A stretch of DNA of 64,000 nucleotides from Calliphora vicina (Eukaryota > Arthropoda > Insecta > Diptera > Calliphoridae). Made by a program: the position numbers and the translations under genes. The notes under the pieces were generated by a model, which saw nothing but the letters and a program-made list of their open reading frames with translations, had not been told where the DNA came from and made no database searches. The stretch lies in assembly GCF_958450345.1 (NCBI RefSeq), contig NC_088784.1:58460247-58524246 (forward strand), given 5' to 3'. This document shows, one piece after another, positions 32,880 through 45,029 of the stretch; positions within the stretch are counted from its first letter, which is position 1; each line of letters starts with the position of its first letter.

Positions 32880-34325
32880 CATAGGTCGTTTTTACTCTAC
32901 TATTATTTCTTACTTGTTAAATGGACAATACGTACCAACCTTAAACAATTTTTATAAAAAAATCTTTTGGGTCATACAAAAATTATTTTTTGTGAAACGC
33001 CCTAATGTATATAATTAGACAAATATTCTTCTTCTGCAACAATTTTCTAAATAAACACTTTTTATCGTTCATTATTTTTATTCACTAACATCTTTTTAAA
33101 TACCTGACACTAGACTAAACTGGGTCACAATATTTATTCACACATTTTATACAAATTTACACTGCAAATATACATAATTTAAGAAATAAATTGAGAGAAA
33201 ATTGTTTACTGAAAAAAAAAACTAATTGTAATTTTTATTTAATCCCCTAAAAACTTTATAGAGCACATCAATCAATATTGTTAAGAGGCAAATACTACAA
33301 AAAAAGAAGTAAATAAATTTTGACGTTTTCGTTTTTGTTAAACATTTTTTTGCCAGAAAAAATATCTAAACGAAACTTAAAAGCGTATTCACACGATATT
33401 TGTGTGTATCGCATGCATTATTACTAGTTTAATACAAAATAACAGCAACGAAAAAAAGAAACATTATCACTCTTTATCTCTAAATACAAGTACAACAAAC
33501 TACTGGATACAACGTGGATCTGAAAGTACTTACGAATACAAAACACCATTTAACAGCAACAACAACTACAATAGCAACATCTTTTTAAAAGCCAACTAAA
33601 TTGTTGTACATTTTATTATTATTATGCTGTTGTTGTTGAGTTAAAATATTCTTCACTTGTTTCATTGGCGGATTAAAAGATTTTGTTTATTCTTCATTCG
33701 TATTAAACTGTTCATACACACAGATACTCGCATTTGTGCATGTGTGTTTGTTTTTCTGCGATGCTGCATATTAAAGGTATGTAAGATTTGTTAAAAAAAA
33801 ACACAAAAAGTATTTTTACTTTTTTTTATATTTTGAGAAAGTTGCTTAAATACTTTTCTTGTGGCAGGTTGAATATAAAATTAATGTGTTTTTTTTCTTA
33901 ATTTTTTTTTCACTTTAAAGTAAAAAACAAAATAATGCTAAATAAACATGTGTGAAATGTATGTAATAAAAACAAGGTCCTAATGTTTCTTAACAAAAAC
34001 CAGAATTGGCAAATTGACAAGAAATAAACAAATAAATTAACGAATGAACAGCTACATGTACCTCAATACATAAATCTTAATAATTTATCCATTACTCCAA
34101 TTAGGTCAATTAATTGCAGTGCTTGTATAAATACAAACATTTCAACTTTATTTCTAATATTTATGTTGCAATACTAGAAATTCTAATAGTATGGTGAAAA
34201 ACTAGAGTGTAAGCAATGAAATTTTCAAGTTAAATTGAAGCTTATTTATGAAGTCCATATCTTTGACTCGTGCTCTGGAACAAGTGACAGTGTTATAACC
34301 GTATATGCTTAATCTTAAGCTATGT
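32880..34325. other. Unique AT-rich DNA
   Basis: TTTCTTACTTGTTAAATGG at 32905-32923 is a possible DINE terminus. The rest shows no repeat partner. The ORF at 33402-33599 (+) is rich in Asn, Ser and Thr from AAC/ACA repeats and has no domain. Confidence 0.35.
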
Positions 34326-35211
34326 ATTAGGGTATTCGAATTATTCGATTTTTCTCTTGTTCGAATAAAACGAATAATTCGAATAAGAGAATTTAACTTG
34401 TTCGAATAATTCGATCATACCTTTAAAATTAATAAAATTATTCGAATAATTTAAATTTTTTTAAAAAAGTAAAGAATGAAGTTTTGATGACGGTTTTTAA
34501 ATATTTTATTGTTAAAGAAAACAAAAATTACGTTAAAGTTAACAATTCAAGTATTGATAATGTTAAAAAACATTCGAAAACAAAGTCCATCATTAAATTT
34601 TCAACAGAAATATTCTGATCAGATTAACTTCCGAACAATCTACAAAATAATTGACTAGCAAACCCTTTAGTTTCCGTTTTAGAGCTATGCTTTAAAAAAT
34701 TTGAGCTACTTGGACATGATCCTGAATTCAAATACAATATAAACGTATTAAGAACTTTTTTATGTAGCTCATTAATTCGGGTTTTACTATTTCTAAATTA
34801 TTTATAACAAATTGTATTATACATCAAGCTCTATCAAGGTTGCCGAAATCTGCTTAATAAAGTGGTCTTGGGGAATTACACAATAAAGGGAATCTATCCA
34901 AAGTTTGATATCATTGTCAGTGAACGTAGCTAATTTGAAGTCAGACAGTGCATGATTGATGCATTTACAAATACGCAAAAAGTTTATTACCATGTAAGAC
35001 AAGAATTTTCAACGATGTTCAAAACCCCGGGTCGGGATTTCGGGATTTTTCGGGAAATCTAAAATCCCGAAAATTATAAGAAAGAAATGTACATAATTAT
35101 GTCTTTACAATTGAAAGACAATTTTTTATTTAGCAATTAATTTATATTAGACACTAAAAAGCATAAAATACTTGCATGAGTACATTATATAAGAAGAAAT
35201 AACAATAAATA

Positions 35212-35514
35212 CATTAGGGTGGGTCGATTTTTTTCACGAAAAATCGTATAGCAGAAAATTCTAAGAAATTTTCCCCAAGAAACCATAGGTCTAAAGTCAA
35301 ATCCTATCTTGCGAATTTCGTCTTTTATCCAATGATATTTCAGTATTTTTTTTTAATAGTTTTTTTATTGGATAAGAACGAAATATGCAAGATAGGATTT
35401 GATTTTAGACCTATGGTTTCTTGAGGAAACTTTCTTAGAATTTTCCGTAGATGGCGTTTCTGCTACACGTTTTTTTAGTTTTTGATCGTCCATACAATTC
35501 GGCCCATCCTAATG
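35212..35514. mobile_element. Complete foldback MITE with TA duplication
   Basis: It starts CATTAGGGTGGGTCGATTTT and ends with the inverse, CGGCCCATCCTAATG, flanked by TA on both sides (35210-35211, 35515-35516). The arms pair almost along their length: CCATAGGTCTAAAGTCAAAT and CCTATCTTGCGAATTTCGTC on the left, inverted on the right, with a small loop near 35345-35365. 303 bp, essentially one hairpin. Half copy at 30508. Confidence 0.85.
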
Positions 35515-35559
35515 TACATACTGGTAAAAACAGTACCTTATCTTTTATCTTTTAGCAAT

Positions 35560-36225
35560 CGAATTATTTTCATTTTGTTCCAGCTCCTCATCTGAGATAA
35601 AATCTATTTCATTTGAAGAGGATTTAAATTGAGTTTTGTTAGACAACTTACAAAAAAAGGTGAAGAATTGATTTTCTAGACCCCACTCAAGGAAAACCAA
35701 AAATACCGTTTTCCTTTATTAACTATATTGTAGCAGTAGTTGAGCTTAACAACTTTTCTGAACATCACTTTGTTATATTTGAGCATGTAGAATGTCGAAA
35801 TGCATGAAAAAGGCACACAAAAATGACAATTTCCCATTTTTATTTATGAAAAACGGGAATCCCGTTCCCGAAAATCCCGGGATTTCGGGATTTCTTAAAC
35901 CCCGTAGCCCGGGATTTTTTTATTTTAAATCCCGGGATTTTCGGGATTTTCCAAATCCCGTTTTTCATAAATAAATAGGGAAAATTGTCATTTTTGTGTG
36001 CCTTTCTTATGCATTTTGATATTCCTAATGCCCGAAAGTGAAGTTCAGGAATGTTGTTAAGCTCAACTCCTGCTACAACATAATTAACAAAGGAAAGCTG
36101 TATTTTTGGTTTTCCTAGAGTGAGGCTCTGGAAAATCAATTCTTCACATTTTTTTGTAAGTTATCTAACAAAACTCAATTTAAATCCTTTCGATTGCTCA
36201 AAGACTAAAAGATATTATTAATAAA
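35560..36225. repeat. Long inverted repeat centred near 35,910
   Basis: The arms (about 35,595-35,895 and 35,930-36,200) pair over roughly 280-300 bp with moderate divergence (AAACTCAATTTAAATCC, TGTGTGCCTTT, GACAATTTCCC, CATAAATAAAT). The centre is a cluster of CCCGGGATTTCGGGATTT motifs. ORFs at 35792 (+) and 35840 (-) are mirror products of the palindrome. It looks like two head-to-head ends of a related hAT family. Confidence 0.65.
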
Positions 36226-36284
36226 TGTAAAAACCCAAATAACAATAACGAAACCAAGTTATAATGTAGATTTGCAACTTGCAA

Positions 36285-36477
36285 AAGAAATAGATCACTT
36301 TATTTCTGAAGGAACAAGAGGAAAATACTTGCAGATTTGTTATAAGTATTTGCTAACGGTTTTGCCAATATGAAAGATGTTTTTCGGCAGCAGCATATGT
36401 CGGAAACAAAATTCGTTCCAGAATGGCAGATTATGATTAATAGTATTAAAGCATACTATTGCATCTATGGTTTCGAC
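36285..36477 (+). pseudogene. hAT transposase C-terminal (dimerisation domain) remnant
   Basis: The plus strand reads KEIDHFISEGTRGKYLQICY then KYLLTVLPI and a stop. After a frame break it reads RCFSAAAYVGNKIRSRMADY and a frame ending GFD plus stop at 36475-36477. Spacing and wording (LP.S.E.ER.FS.AAY..NKIRSR....) are those of the hAT C-terminal dimerisation domain, which lies at the end of the protein. The conserved segment between LP and RCFS is partly deleted. It sits just inside the right inverted end of the 35020-36640 element, where a transposase gene should end. Confidence 0.75.
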
Positions 36478-37090
36478 TAGTGTCTAATACAAATTATTTG
36501 CTAAATAAAAAAATTTACTTTCAATTGTAAAGACATAATTATGTACGTTTCTTTCTTATAATTTTCGGGATTTTAGATTTCCCGAAAATCCCGAAATCCC
36601 GACCCGGGGATTTTCAAAAATCAGTCCCGATTAGCATCTCTAATTTCATTGTAATCATTATAAATGTAATCCTCAATATCACTTTCGACGACCGTTTCAA
36701 AATTACATTCTCCATCACATTCAACTCCAATTTAATCTAAGTTAAAATTTTGACTATTAATTTCGATTCTTCTAATATTTCGCCAGCTAAATAACAAATA
36801 TTTTATTCCTTACCTTTTATTTTCATTGGTTCAAGTCCTAAGTTAAAAATTTTGAAAGCTATCGGAACACTCATCTACAGTGATCGAAAGTCTCTTTGTC
36901 TTTAGTTATTTGACGAATTTCAGAATTACTTATTTAAATTTGAAATTATGAAAAATGTTAAGCAATTTAATAAATTTAAATATATATGAAATATATATAT
37001 GTTCGAATTATTCGTTATTCGAAAATGGTCGTTTTTATATTGTTCGAATAATTATTCGTAAGAAATTATTCGATTAATCGAACGATCATT

Positions 37091-40000
37091 ACTCGAATGA
37101 ATACGATAATAACCACAAACTATTTACTTAGTGGTAATGTAAGGACTGTATGTAACACCAGAACATCAACCAAAAAAATTGTGAGTTACACCACTTTTGC
37201 GCTGATGGCCTTAATTATGAATGTTCAAGTTATTTTCTGAGGGGGGGCTTTGGGACTAATGTTGCAAAATTGAAGAAGAAATTTGTCATTTATTATTATG
37301 AATCCCATAATTTCCAAAAAATTTTTCAAAAATCAAAAAAATTTAATTTTTTAGAGATTAAATAAAGATATATAAATTTAGATTCTACATATATAAAAAT
37401 CTTTCAAATCGGATCTAGAACAAAAATTTGGCATCATTTTTAATTTTTCATGATTAAAGTCCAAATTCCAAACTTAAACTCCGTTTAGAAGTTACAGATT
37501 TATTTTCATTTCACCCCTGATTAATTTAGAAGAATATTAATTTCTTTATTATACGAGTCTCATCTATTAATATGACATCGTCTGAAAACTACATATTATA
37601 GCTCATCTAAAACCTTATTTTAAAAATGATTTAATTTAAAGTCCATTAACCTTTCTAAGACCTTTCAAATTTAACAATAGACAACGAAAATGTAATAACA
37701 ATTATTTTCATTATGCACAAAATAACAACAGCAACAAAATTCGTTTAAAAACCGGCCAATTACTTAATATCCAAGCACCAAATAAAAATACTTACTTAAA
37801 TACAACTAAACACACATTATAGAAGCAAATCAAAGTAACTAAACTCATCTGAGGCAAAGGTAACACATTCATTATTGTCTGGATACAATTTTCAGTCCTA
37901 TGACTTCATTTTACAAGTAATAGTTGATTTTTTCAAACTATTTTTGTAGTTTGTCTATTTTAAATGAAAGTATAGCAAATAGTGAGCGAGTATTTTTAAA
38001 AAAAAACATTTCCAAAAAGTTAGGTTTAAGAAAAAAGGAGAAAAAAAAATTCATAGATGCATTGGCCTCAAAATTTCGTTAGAAGCAAAACATAAATAGA
38101 TACGAGTACGTGGTCTGGTCTGGCCTTATAAATACATTCACCTCCACTGCATTGAACTCAACTCGTTTGAGTACGAAACAATAAAATTGGCCAAAATACA
38201 AAAATAAACACAATTACGAGATCACTTTGGCTGTGAGTTCATTTTTTAATGGCAAAACGAAAGTGAAAGCATTTTTTCTATTATTATTATTTATACACAA
38301 TTTGGTGTGTGTTTTATTGTTGGTTTTCATGAAAGAAAGGTTAACAAATAATAATTTACTTTTTTGTGTTTTTAATTGACCGGTGATCGTTGGAGTCTGT
38401 GGAGTGCTTTTATTTTAACGAGTCGTAGATTGCTTACTGAATGTACATAAATTGTCAGGGATTTGAAAAGAAAAAGGAATCTTTACACATTATTTCATAA
38501 AGACTTTTATATGTATATGTGTGCTTCCTTTTATAGTTTATTCAATTTCTCCGAAGATCTAGACATTTTTAATTCTAATCACACTTCAAATTCAAACTGA
38601 CAGAGATTTTTCAATTCCCATAAATCCATAGCAAACTTTAAATGCAAACAGATCTAAATACTAAATATTTCGTAATAGTTTCGATGATATCAACATATTC
38701 ATAACCTTTGTTTTCAATTGGCTATAATATATGACTTCATCGAAGCGAATGCCAAACCCCATTTTATTTTCTGATACAAAATATTTAAAATCCGAATAAA
38801 AATAAAACTAGTAGTAGTCAAAACAAAACATCTTGTAAAAAGAAATGTACAATATTTTTCGAGTGTTAAATGTTAGTAATAATAACAAATATTAATTTGC
38901 ATTTGATTTAAATAAAAAACCAAATACATATTTAACAAGATCTTGATAAATGTCTATTCATCATTCACAGTCTGCAGATTAAAGCCTTGAGTTGTATACA
39001 TTTTTTTAAACTACATATGTAGCATTCCCAAAATATTACAAATAAAAACTATTAAAGTAACAAAAGCAAAAAAAAAAAAGATCCAAATAAATAAAATATT
39101 AATACTCATTTAAATATTACTGACAATAAGATCAACACAATTTTACAGAGCGACTAATAGACTGACTGACTTGGGAGCTTAACTGACTGACTGAATGAAT
39201 GAAGATTTGTTAAACGAAATAGAAAGTTAAAGTTTGGTATGCATGTTTTTCATCACTTTTATTTTCTATTTTCATAAATTTTTTTCTTGTCTTGTCTTTT
39301 GTTCCATTGAATGAGTTTTTGTTTTTGAAGCGAAAAACAAACTATGTAAGCAGAAAGTTTGTTGTTGTCGTTATTATTGTTTTTATTATAAATTAATTTA
39401 AGTTTTAAACAAAATTACTGTCGCATACACAAATACATTCTTAATTTGCTTTACAAATTTTGCACGTTATAACAAATTTTAAAGGCTCAGTGTAAAACTG
39501 TTAGTTTAATTATTTGTTTTAAGCGCAAATGTATTATACTAGTTTTGTTTATAAATATAAAAAAAATATTTAAAAAAAAATTAGGTCTGAGTATCAGGCC
39601 TATCACCAGAGATCGAAAATAAATTGAGATTTATATTTTTTGTGATAAAAATAAATCACTGAAAATAACGGATATACAATGATTTTTATTTAAATGGTTT
39701 GGTATGACCTTTATTCGTTTTTGTTGTTTTTAATCGTTTCATGTGAGATAAACAATTCATTTGTTCTTGTTCTTAATAACTGTTACTTTTTCTTTTATTT
39801 ACATACAAATTATGGAAATAATATGGTAAGTATGAAGCAATGAAGTCTAAGTAACAGAAATGAGAATTTTTTTTAAATTGTTATTAATCTTTTGATAAAT
39901 TTTATATATATAAGCGTTGATTTGCATCAAATGCATTTTTGCGATTTATTTTTCATGTTCGCAAATAAAATTCACAAGCTGACCTTTATGAAAAAAATAA

Positions 40001-40689
40001 ATTATAAATCACTCATCCAGGTTATTTGTGTTGGTTTCTTTTCTGTTTCTCTCAACCCCAAACCTAAAATGTTCTCGAATAAATCACTCTCTCAGTGATA
40101 TATCACCAAAAATTAATTTTTGAAATGAAAGTGAACCCGTTATTTTCGGTCTCTGCCTATCACACATTCCGTTCGGAATGGTTTCAATTCCATAGTTACC
40201 ATTTCGATCGATTTTGTGTTGGCTTCTTCAGATTCCGATCGATTTTGTTTATTCCCAAAAGTATAAACAACTCTGTCTTTTTTTATTTTTAATATTGCAA
40301 CCAAGGCGAAACATACATACAAGGTGGTGGCAGTTCTACAAAATCAAAAATTGGTCTTAATAAATTTCAAAAAACAAAAATGAAAAATTAAACAAACATG
40401 TATTAAAACTTAATATAGTGTAGATAATTGAATAGTGATGGCTTTACTTATTTATGTAAAAAATAAATATTATGTTAATAAGATTAGAATATGAAGATAT
40501 TTAAATATAAAAACAACAACTGCCAACTGTTGAACTAAAAAGCTAAAAAAAAGTAATAAGCTGTTTGACTGACTCCACCTTGTATAAATTCGACTTGATT
40601 GCAACGTTATACACAACAGAAGAAAAACATATGTTTTAAGTTCTAAGTGATAAAAACTGTGGTAAAGTAGGTCTGGGTTGATTAACAAC
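37091..40689. other. Mostly unique AT-rich DNA, no gene recognised
   Basis: 37240-37520 (GGGGGGGCTTTGGGAC, AAACTCCGTTTAGAAGTTAC) is weakly similar to 62.9-63.2 kb and may be an old repeat. 37650-40690 shows no repeat partner and has the texture of fly introns (runs of A and T, (AACA)n, CGTACTCG bits). The ORFs at 39892, 40095, 40140 and 40470 carry no domain or splice support. Confidence 0.35.
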
Positions 40690-41196
40690 TCGCGCGCCAT
40701 TGCAATTATTTTTTAAATTCGATCAGGCCCGTTTTAGTTTTTTTGCCTTCGACAATTTTGCGTCTCACTCTGGCACGTGTGTAATGTAAGGCTTAGTATA
40801 ACGGTTCCTGTTTTACGTCGTTTGCACCAACCACGTGTCTTTTAATTTGATAAACCGTGGTGGAGACCATTAAAACTCTTCGTTACTGGTGGAGTACCAA
40901 TTAAAACTCATAAGCGTTCCAGCTTCATATATGAAGATATAGGTTGCCATCAATTTTGAGAATTAAAAAAAAAATAAGTGGTAAAAAAAATATTTTGGCG
41001 GAAAAATAAGTTAACTTAAAATCAAATAAAAATAAAGCGAATAAACAGAAGGACAAGTAAATTAATATTGACTATTATGCCGGGTACATCAATTATTGAA
41101 GTAAATTTGTTGATGGTGGCCGGCCCACAGCAATTTAATTTATCCAAGAAATCTGTTCTGGTTTTGGATTTCTATGCTTTCGCTTTGTTCAAATAA
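40690..41196 (+). other. GC-richer block followed by a 39-codon ORF
   Basis: 40690-40930 is clearly less AT-rich (ACTCGCGCGCCATTGC, TCACTCTGGCACGTGTG, TTTTACGTCGTTTGCACCAA) and single copy here. Downstream A-rich leader-like DNA reaches an ATG at 41077 (ATTATGC) opening a frame that starts MPGTSIIEVNLLMVAGPQQF and stops at 41194-41196. No family is recognised. It could be a promoter plus first exon, an LTR with leader, or chance. Confidence 0.25.
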
Positions 41197-41257
41197 ATAA
41201 AATCAAAATAAAATGACTTTTACACTCCAATAGTATTATTATTATTACAATATATTA

Positions 41258-41778
41258 GGGAAGATCCATGTGAAAGCAGACAGCAGTAAATTTATATGAA
41301 AAAACGTACTTTTAATAACAATCGAGTCTCCATCGAAATTTTTTTGCACGAATATTGTAGAGAGTTTAGGTGTCCTCATACCATATTCTTTTTGAATTTT
41401 TAACACCGCGATCTTTGATATTTTTCACATTGAAATATATACTCCGAAAATTGACCTTTAACCTTTTTGAAGCAAACAATTATATTCACACCATTTTAAG
41501 GACAATATCTTTGCCGTTAAAATGGAATCAAAAATTATGTTGGACTTTGAGTAGTTTCAATGTTATGGGCAATTATGTGTATACAATTTTTGAGAATTTT
41601 TAACAAATTTTTCAATTTTCAAATCGCGATATTTTTGAAATGGAAAGGGTTTCCGATGAAAAAGTCCTTGATTTGAGGAACCCTTTGGAACCGTAATATG
41701 TGTGGTAAGTTTCATTAAAATCAAAGATGTCAAATCCAAAAATAGCAGTTTTCTGTCCGCTTTGATATGGATCCTCCC
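41258..41778. mobile_element. Family A TIR element, complete
   Basis: Left end GGGAAGATCCATGTGAAAGC then AGACAGCAG. The right end is the imperfect inverse, CAGTTTTCTGTCCGCTTTGA then TATGGATCCTCCC. 521 bp with about 30-bp TIRs. The interior is collinear with 250-692. The ORFs at 41370 (+) and 41563 (-) are inside and not supported. Flanking duplication not certain. Confidence 0.75.
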
Positions 41779-42380
41779 AGTATTAAAATTCAAATGTGTT
41801 TTCTAACATAGTTTAATACATATATTTGTTTAAATATAAAAATTTTAAACAAAATAACAATAACATAATTATTAAAATGTGTAGATAATTAAAAACTGTT
41901 TTATTTTCTTAAAAGTTCAAATATAAATTTCATTTATAAAACGTCTTTTCTAAAAAAAGCTAAATGCGCAATTAATTGCGGAATTTATGTGATATACCTG
42001 TATATCACCATAATTTTTGTCGGAAGGAAAAGGAATAATAAATTTCAACAATATTTTCAAATACTTAGCCCTCAATTTTGTAAATTTATTATATCAAAAT
42101 GAAAATATCCTTCGACGTAATTGTCATTTCACACTAGCGAATTGTTTAAGTTGTATACTCACCATCAATAAATACATCTAAATATTTGTCGCAGACCAAC
42201 ATTATTGCATATATTCATGGTCCTTATAAGATTCTAAGACAATCTAATTATGTCCGCCCATCTGCCTGCATGTCTGTTGAAAATTGGACCCTTTGACGTT
42301 AGGAACTAGCCCTTTGAAATTTTGGTTTGTTTAGTATTGAAATATCCCACCATATTACTGATTTAGCAGTCATAAATATG

Positions 42381-42482
42381 TTGATTATTTTGGACAAGAA
42401 TGTTTCCAATGTATTTATTTGATTAATATAGTACCCTCTGAATGGAACATAAAGACCAGTTTTTTGCAAAATCTATTTCACA
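42381..42482 (+). repeat. Family E repeat, left part, cut by the jockey insertion
   Basis: ATTTTGGACAAGAATGTTTCC, TATAGTACCCTCTGAATGGA and TTTTTTGCAAAATCTATT match 60215-60335 and, inverted, 46375-46490. The next family E bases (continuing from ...CTATTCCACTCTATGG) reappear after the poly(A) tail at 46126, which shows the LINE landed inside this repeat. Confidence 0.65.
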
Positions 42483-43262
42483 CAATTCGGATTTCGAGAA
42501 ATACATAACACCATAACAAACTCACAGGTTGGTAGAAATCATATCCAAGACATTTGAAGAAAAAAAATATTGTCCTGCACTCTTCATCGTCGCGACGTTT
42601 CGCAAGCTTTCGACAAAGTATGGCATGAAGGATTATCGATAAAAATAAAACAATATTTACCAGTGAACACACACAAGCTTCTAGAAAGTTATTTAAGTCA
42701 TCGAAAGTTCGTTCTTAAAGAGGGAGACTTCATAAGTTCACCACAGCCTATTGAAGCAGGCGTACCCCAAGGAAGTATACTGGGACCCTCCCTATATTTG
42801 CTATATACTTGTGATATGCCTACAAACAGTCGAACCCACATATCTACTTTTGCTTATGACACAGCTATACTAGCCATTCATGAAAACCCCCAAGAAGCAT
42901 CTGTAGTTTTACAAGACCATATACTCGACATAGAAAGGTTGTTAAAACAATGGAGAATAAAAGTAAACGAGCAAAAATGTATACATCTTACATTCAAATT
43001 GCGTAGAGAATCGTGCCCTCCAATCCTAATAAATAATAATATAATACCTCAACAAACTGAAGTTAAATATCTAGGTCTGCATCTAGACCGATGTCTTACC
43101 TGGAAAAAGCATATAGATATGAAATTGACTCAAATGAAGTTAAAATTACTAAAAATTTACTGGCTAATTGGTAAAAACTCAAGATTGAGTTTAGATTGCA
43201 AACTTTTGCTGTACAGCTCAATAATAAAACCCATATAGTGCTATGGAATTCAATTATGGGGA
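42483..43262 (+). pseudogene. Jockey-like reverse transcriptase, inactivated
   Basis: The first block (QFGFREIHNTI, then frame shifts through RLVEIISKTFEEKKYCPALF) leads into a long frame with VSQAFDKVWHEGLSIKIKQY, AGVPQGSILGPSLYLLYT, STFAYDTAILA, WRIKVNEQKCIHLTF, VKYLGLHLDRCLTWKKHIDM and YWLIGKNSRLSL, a full jockey-clade RT from motif A to the thumb. The catalytic motif C has AYD where active enzymes have ADD: the first Asp is Tyr, a GAT-to-TAT change. A TAG replaces the expected Trp codon after KPI (43239-43241), and upstream frameshifts exist. The Met that opens the 222-codon frame at 42570 is not the natural start. Confidence 0.92.
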
Positions 43263-43390
43263 GTAGTATAAATATGGGGTTTCTGGCGTGATTTAGAGGA
43301 ATTTTTTTCCTCTAAACTGGCAGTGAAGAGGAATATTGAAAATTTGTTATGAGGAATATTGAAGAGCATTTTCTGAAATTAAGGCAGCTA

Positions 43391-43483
43391 CAATTTGATG
43401 ACGAGGAATTGTTGGCAGAGAAAAAGGTAGCGCCAATTTGATGACAAGGAATTGTTGGCAGAGAAAAAGGCAGCGACAATTTG
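43391..43483 (+). repeat. 43-bp tandem repeat, 2.2 copies
   Basis: CAATTTGATGAC-RAGGAATTGTTGGCAGAG-AAAAAGG-YAGCG starts at 43391, 43434 and (partial) 43477, an exact 43-bp period with few differences. It lies in the DNA inserted into the LINE. Confidence 0.85.
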
Positions 43484-43987
43484 TAAATTTTTGTTTTCTT
43501 GCTTCAGGTAATTTGAGTAATGTATAAAAATGCTTTGTGTGTTGTATTGTGTGGAATTGATTTTGGTTTTTTATTTCATTAGTTTTGTTGTACTATTGTG
43601 TAGAGGCTTTTAATGCAGTTTTAATAGGAGGGTTTATTTTCTTTTAATTAGTCTACATTAGGGTATACATTTTTTTGTTTTTATTCACATTTAACATATT
43701 CATATCTAGAATACTTTTAAAATTAGTATATGGCTCAATATTTACACAACGAACGTAAATTAACATTCTTCTCAATTTGAAATTACAAAATGAAAATAGA
43801 ATTTTAAAGAATACGCCACTTAAATTGTACATCATAATGGCAAATATAACCACAAAAATTAAAAATTTCCTCAGTATAACATAAAATCTAAACAATTTTC
43901 ATAGAAGCAAATATAACCACGAAAAATCTCTTTATTCAAATAACTATAACAGGTCTCACTAAGCCTTTAATTCACAAGTCTCCACTA

Positions 43988-44750
43988 CACAGAAAGAATT
44001 AAATTTCTGATTCAATCAAGAAATTTGCTCAATCAGACAAAATATTGTTTGAATTAGGACCTATCACAAAATTTGTAAATTCAAACAAGAAATTTTGCAA
44101 AATTTTAATTGAAAAAAAATCCATATTTTTTCAATTAAAAAAAGTATCATATTTAATAAAAAAGTTGTTTGAATTTACAACACAATTTCAAACAAAAATT
44201 TGTTTAAAACAGTAAAATTTTTGTCTGGTCCCAAAAATAATTTTGAAGCTAAATTGGTATAGAACCAATAAAATTTTTTTTAAAAAATAATAATATCAGA
44301 AAAAAAAGAAAATAAAAATAGGAAAATAGAAAAAAAATTACAAATAAAAAAATTAAGAAAGAGAAAGCTAAGTAAAGAAAACAATAATAAATAAACATCT
44401 AAAACAGTATTTAATGTTTTTAGATGTTTATCATACATCATACAATTTTTGTAAAGTCTTTGACAAAAACAAAACTACTTATTTAAAAAATATTTTTAAC
44501 CCAGTGAGAATTATATCAACTCATGTTAAATACACGCATGCAAACGAAATTACCAAATGTGAGTAAGATGCACATGATAACAACAAACACACCTATTTAT
44601 TTGCTTTTGTTCTTGTCTTATCCCAAGTGTTGTATTAAAATAAAAATCAAACAAAAACATTAATAGAATCTATAAAAATATTTATAGAAAATAAAATTAG
44701 TTTCAGACAGGCGATTGTTAGAAAATATTTTAGCAATAATTCTTTCTGTG
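43988..44750. mobile_element. TIR element CACAGAAAGAATTA with TA duplication
   Basis: Starts CACAGAAAGAATTAAATTTC and ends AATTCTTTCTGTG, flanked by TA (43986-43987, 44751-44752). 763 bp, AT-rich, with several AATTTGTTTGAATTTA-like short repeats near 44080-44210. No transposase. Probably a mariner/Tc1-type MITE nested inside the LINE-disrupting insert. The LINE at 42483-46125 is therefore older. Confidence 0.65.
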
Positions 44751-45029
44751 TAAATATAACTTTAAAACGAAAATAAAATGTTAATAAAAGTCTTTACTTT
44801 AACCAAATTTTAAGAAAAAAATAAGAATTACCTACTTAAAACAATATAAAATAAATCCCTACACCAGTTTTACAAATTTCAAACATTTTAATTTCAGAAC
44901 AAGGTCTCAGATATAAAAATAAATTCACAAAATAAATATTTTAATCCAAATTTCATCCAAAATTTAAGAAACAATTACCAATTATTTAACTGCTACAAAT
45001 CAATAATAAATTATATTCAAACTTAGTTT

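Larger units (their letters stand above)
35020..36640 (+). mobile_element. Inner hAT with CCCGGGATTT-rich inverted ends
   Basis: 35024-35156 is inverted at 36481-36612 (CCCGGGTCGGGATTTCGGGA, AAATCCCGAAAATTATAAGA, ATTATGTCTTTACAATTGAA). Tips read CAACGATG and the inverse of CATCTCTA. Flanking 8-bp sequences are similar but not identical (about TGAAAATT and ATGAAATT on the minus strand). The interior ends with a hAT dimerisation-domain fragment (36285-36477), fixing the superfamily. It sits within the outer hAT and is itself invaded by a TA-flanked MITE. Confidence 0.7.
34331..37090 (-). mobile_element. Outer hAT-like element with TTCGAATAATTCG arrays
   Basis: Near 34331-34450 and 36995-37090 are repeated TTCGAATAATTCGA motifs in opposite orientations. 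The outer edges TAGGGTATTCGAATTATTCG and the inverse of TTCGATTAATCGAACGATCA are weakly alike. On the minus strand an acidic frame (VECDGECNFETVVESDIEDY near 36,725-36,660) is cut by the insertion at about 36,640. It may resume at 35,002-34,817 (CKCINHALSDF, DNDIKLWIDSLY). Likely a dead hAT with a split transposase; the domain is not identifiable by eye. Confidence 0.5.

Noticed and set aside
35840..36139. 99-codon ORF and the mirror ORF at 35792
   Set aside because: Products of the CCCGGGATTT palindrome; the two proteins share inverted sequence.
42570..42572. ATG opening the 222-codon RT frame as a gene start
   Set aside because: Jockey RT similarity continues upstream in other frames to about 42483, so the Met is internal and the frame is a pseudogene part.
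43391..43483. CRISPR-like array
   Set aside because: A contiguous 43-bp tandem duplication without spacers, in a eukaryotic genome.
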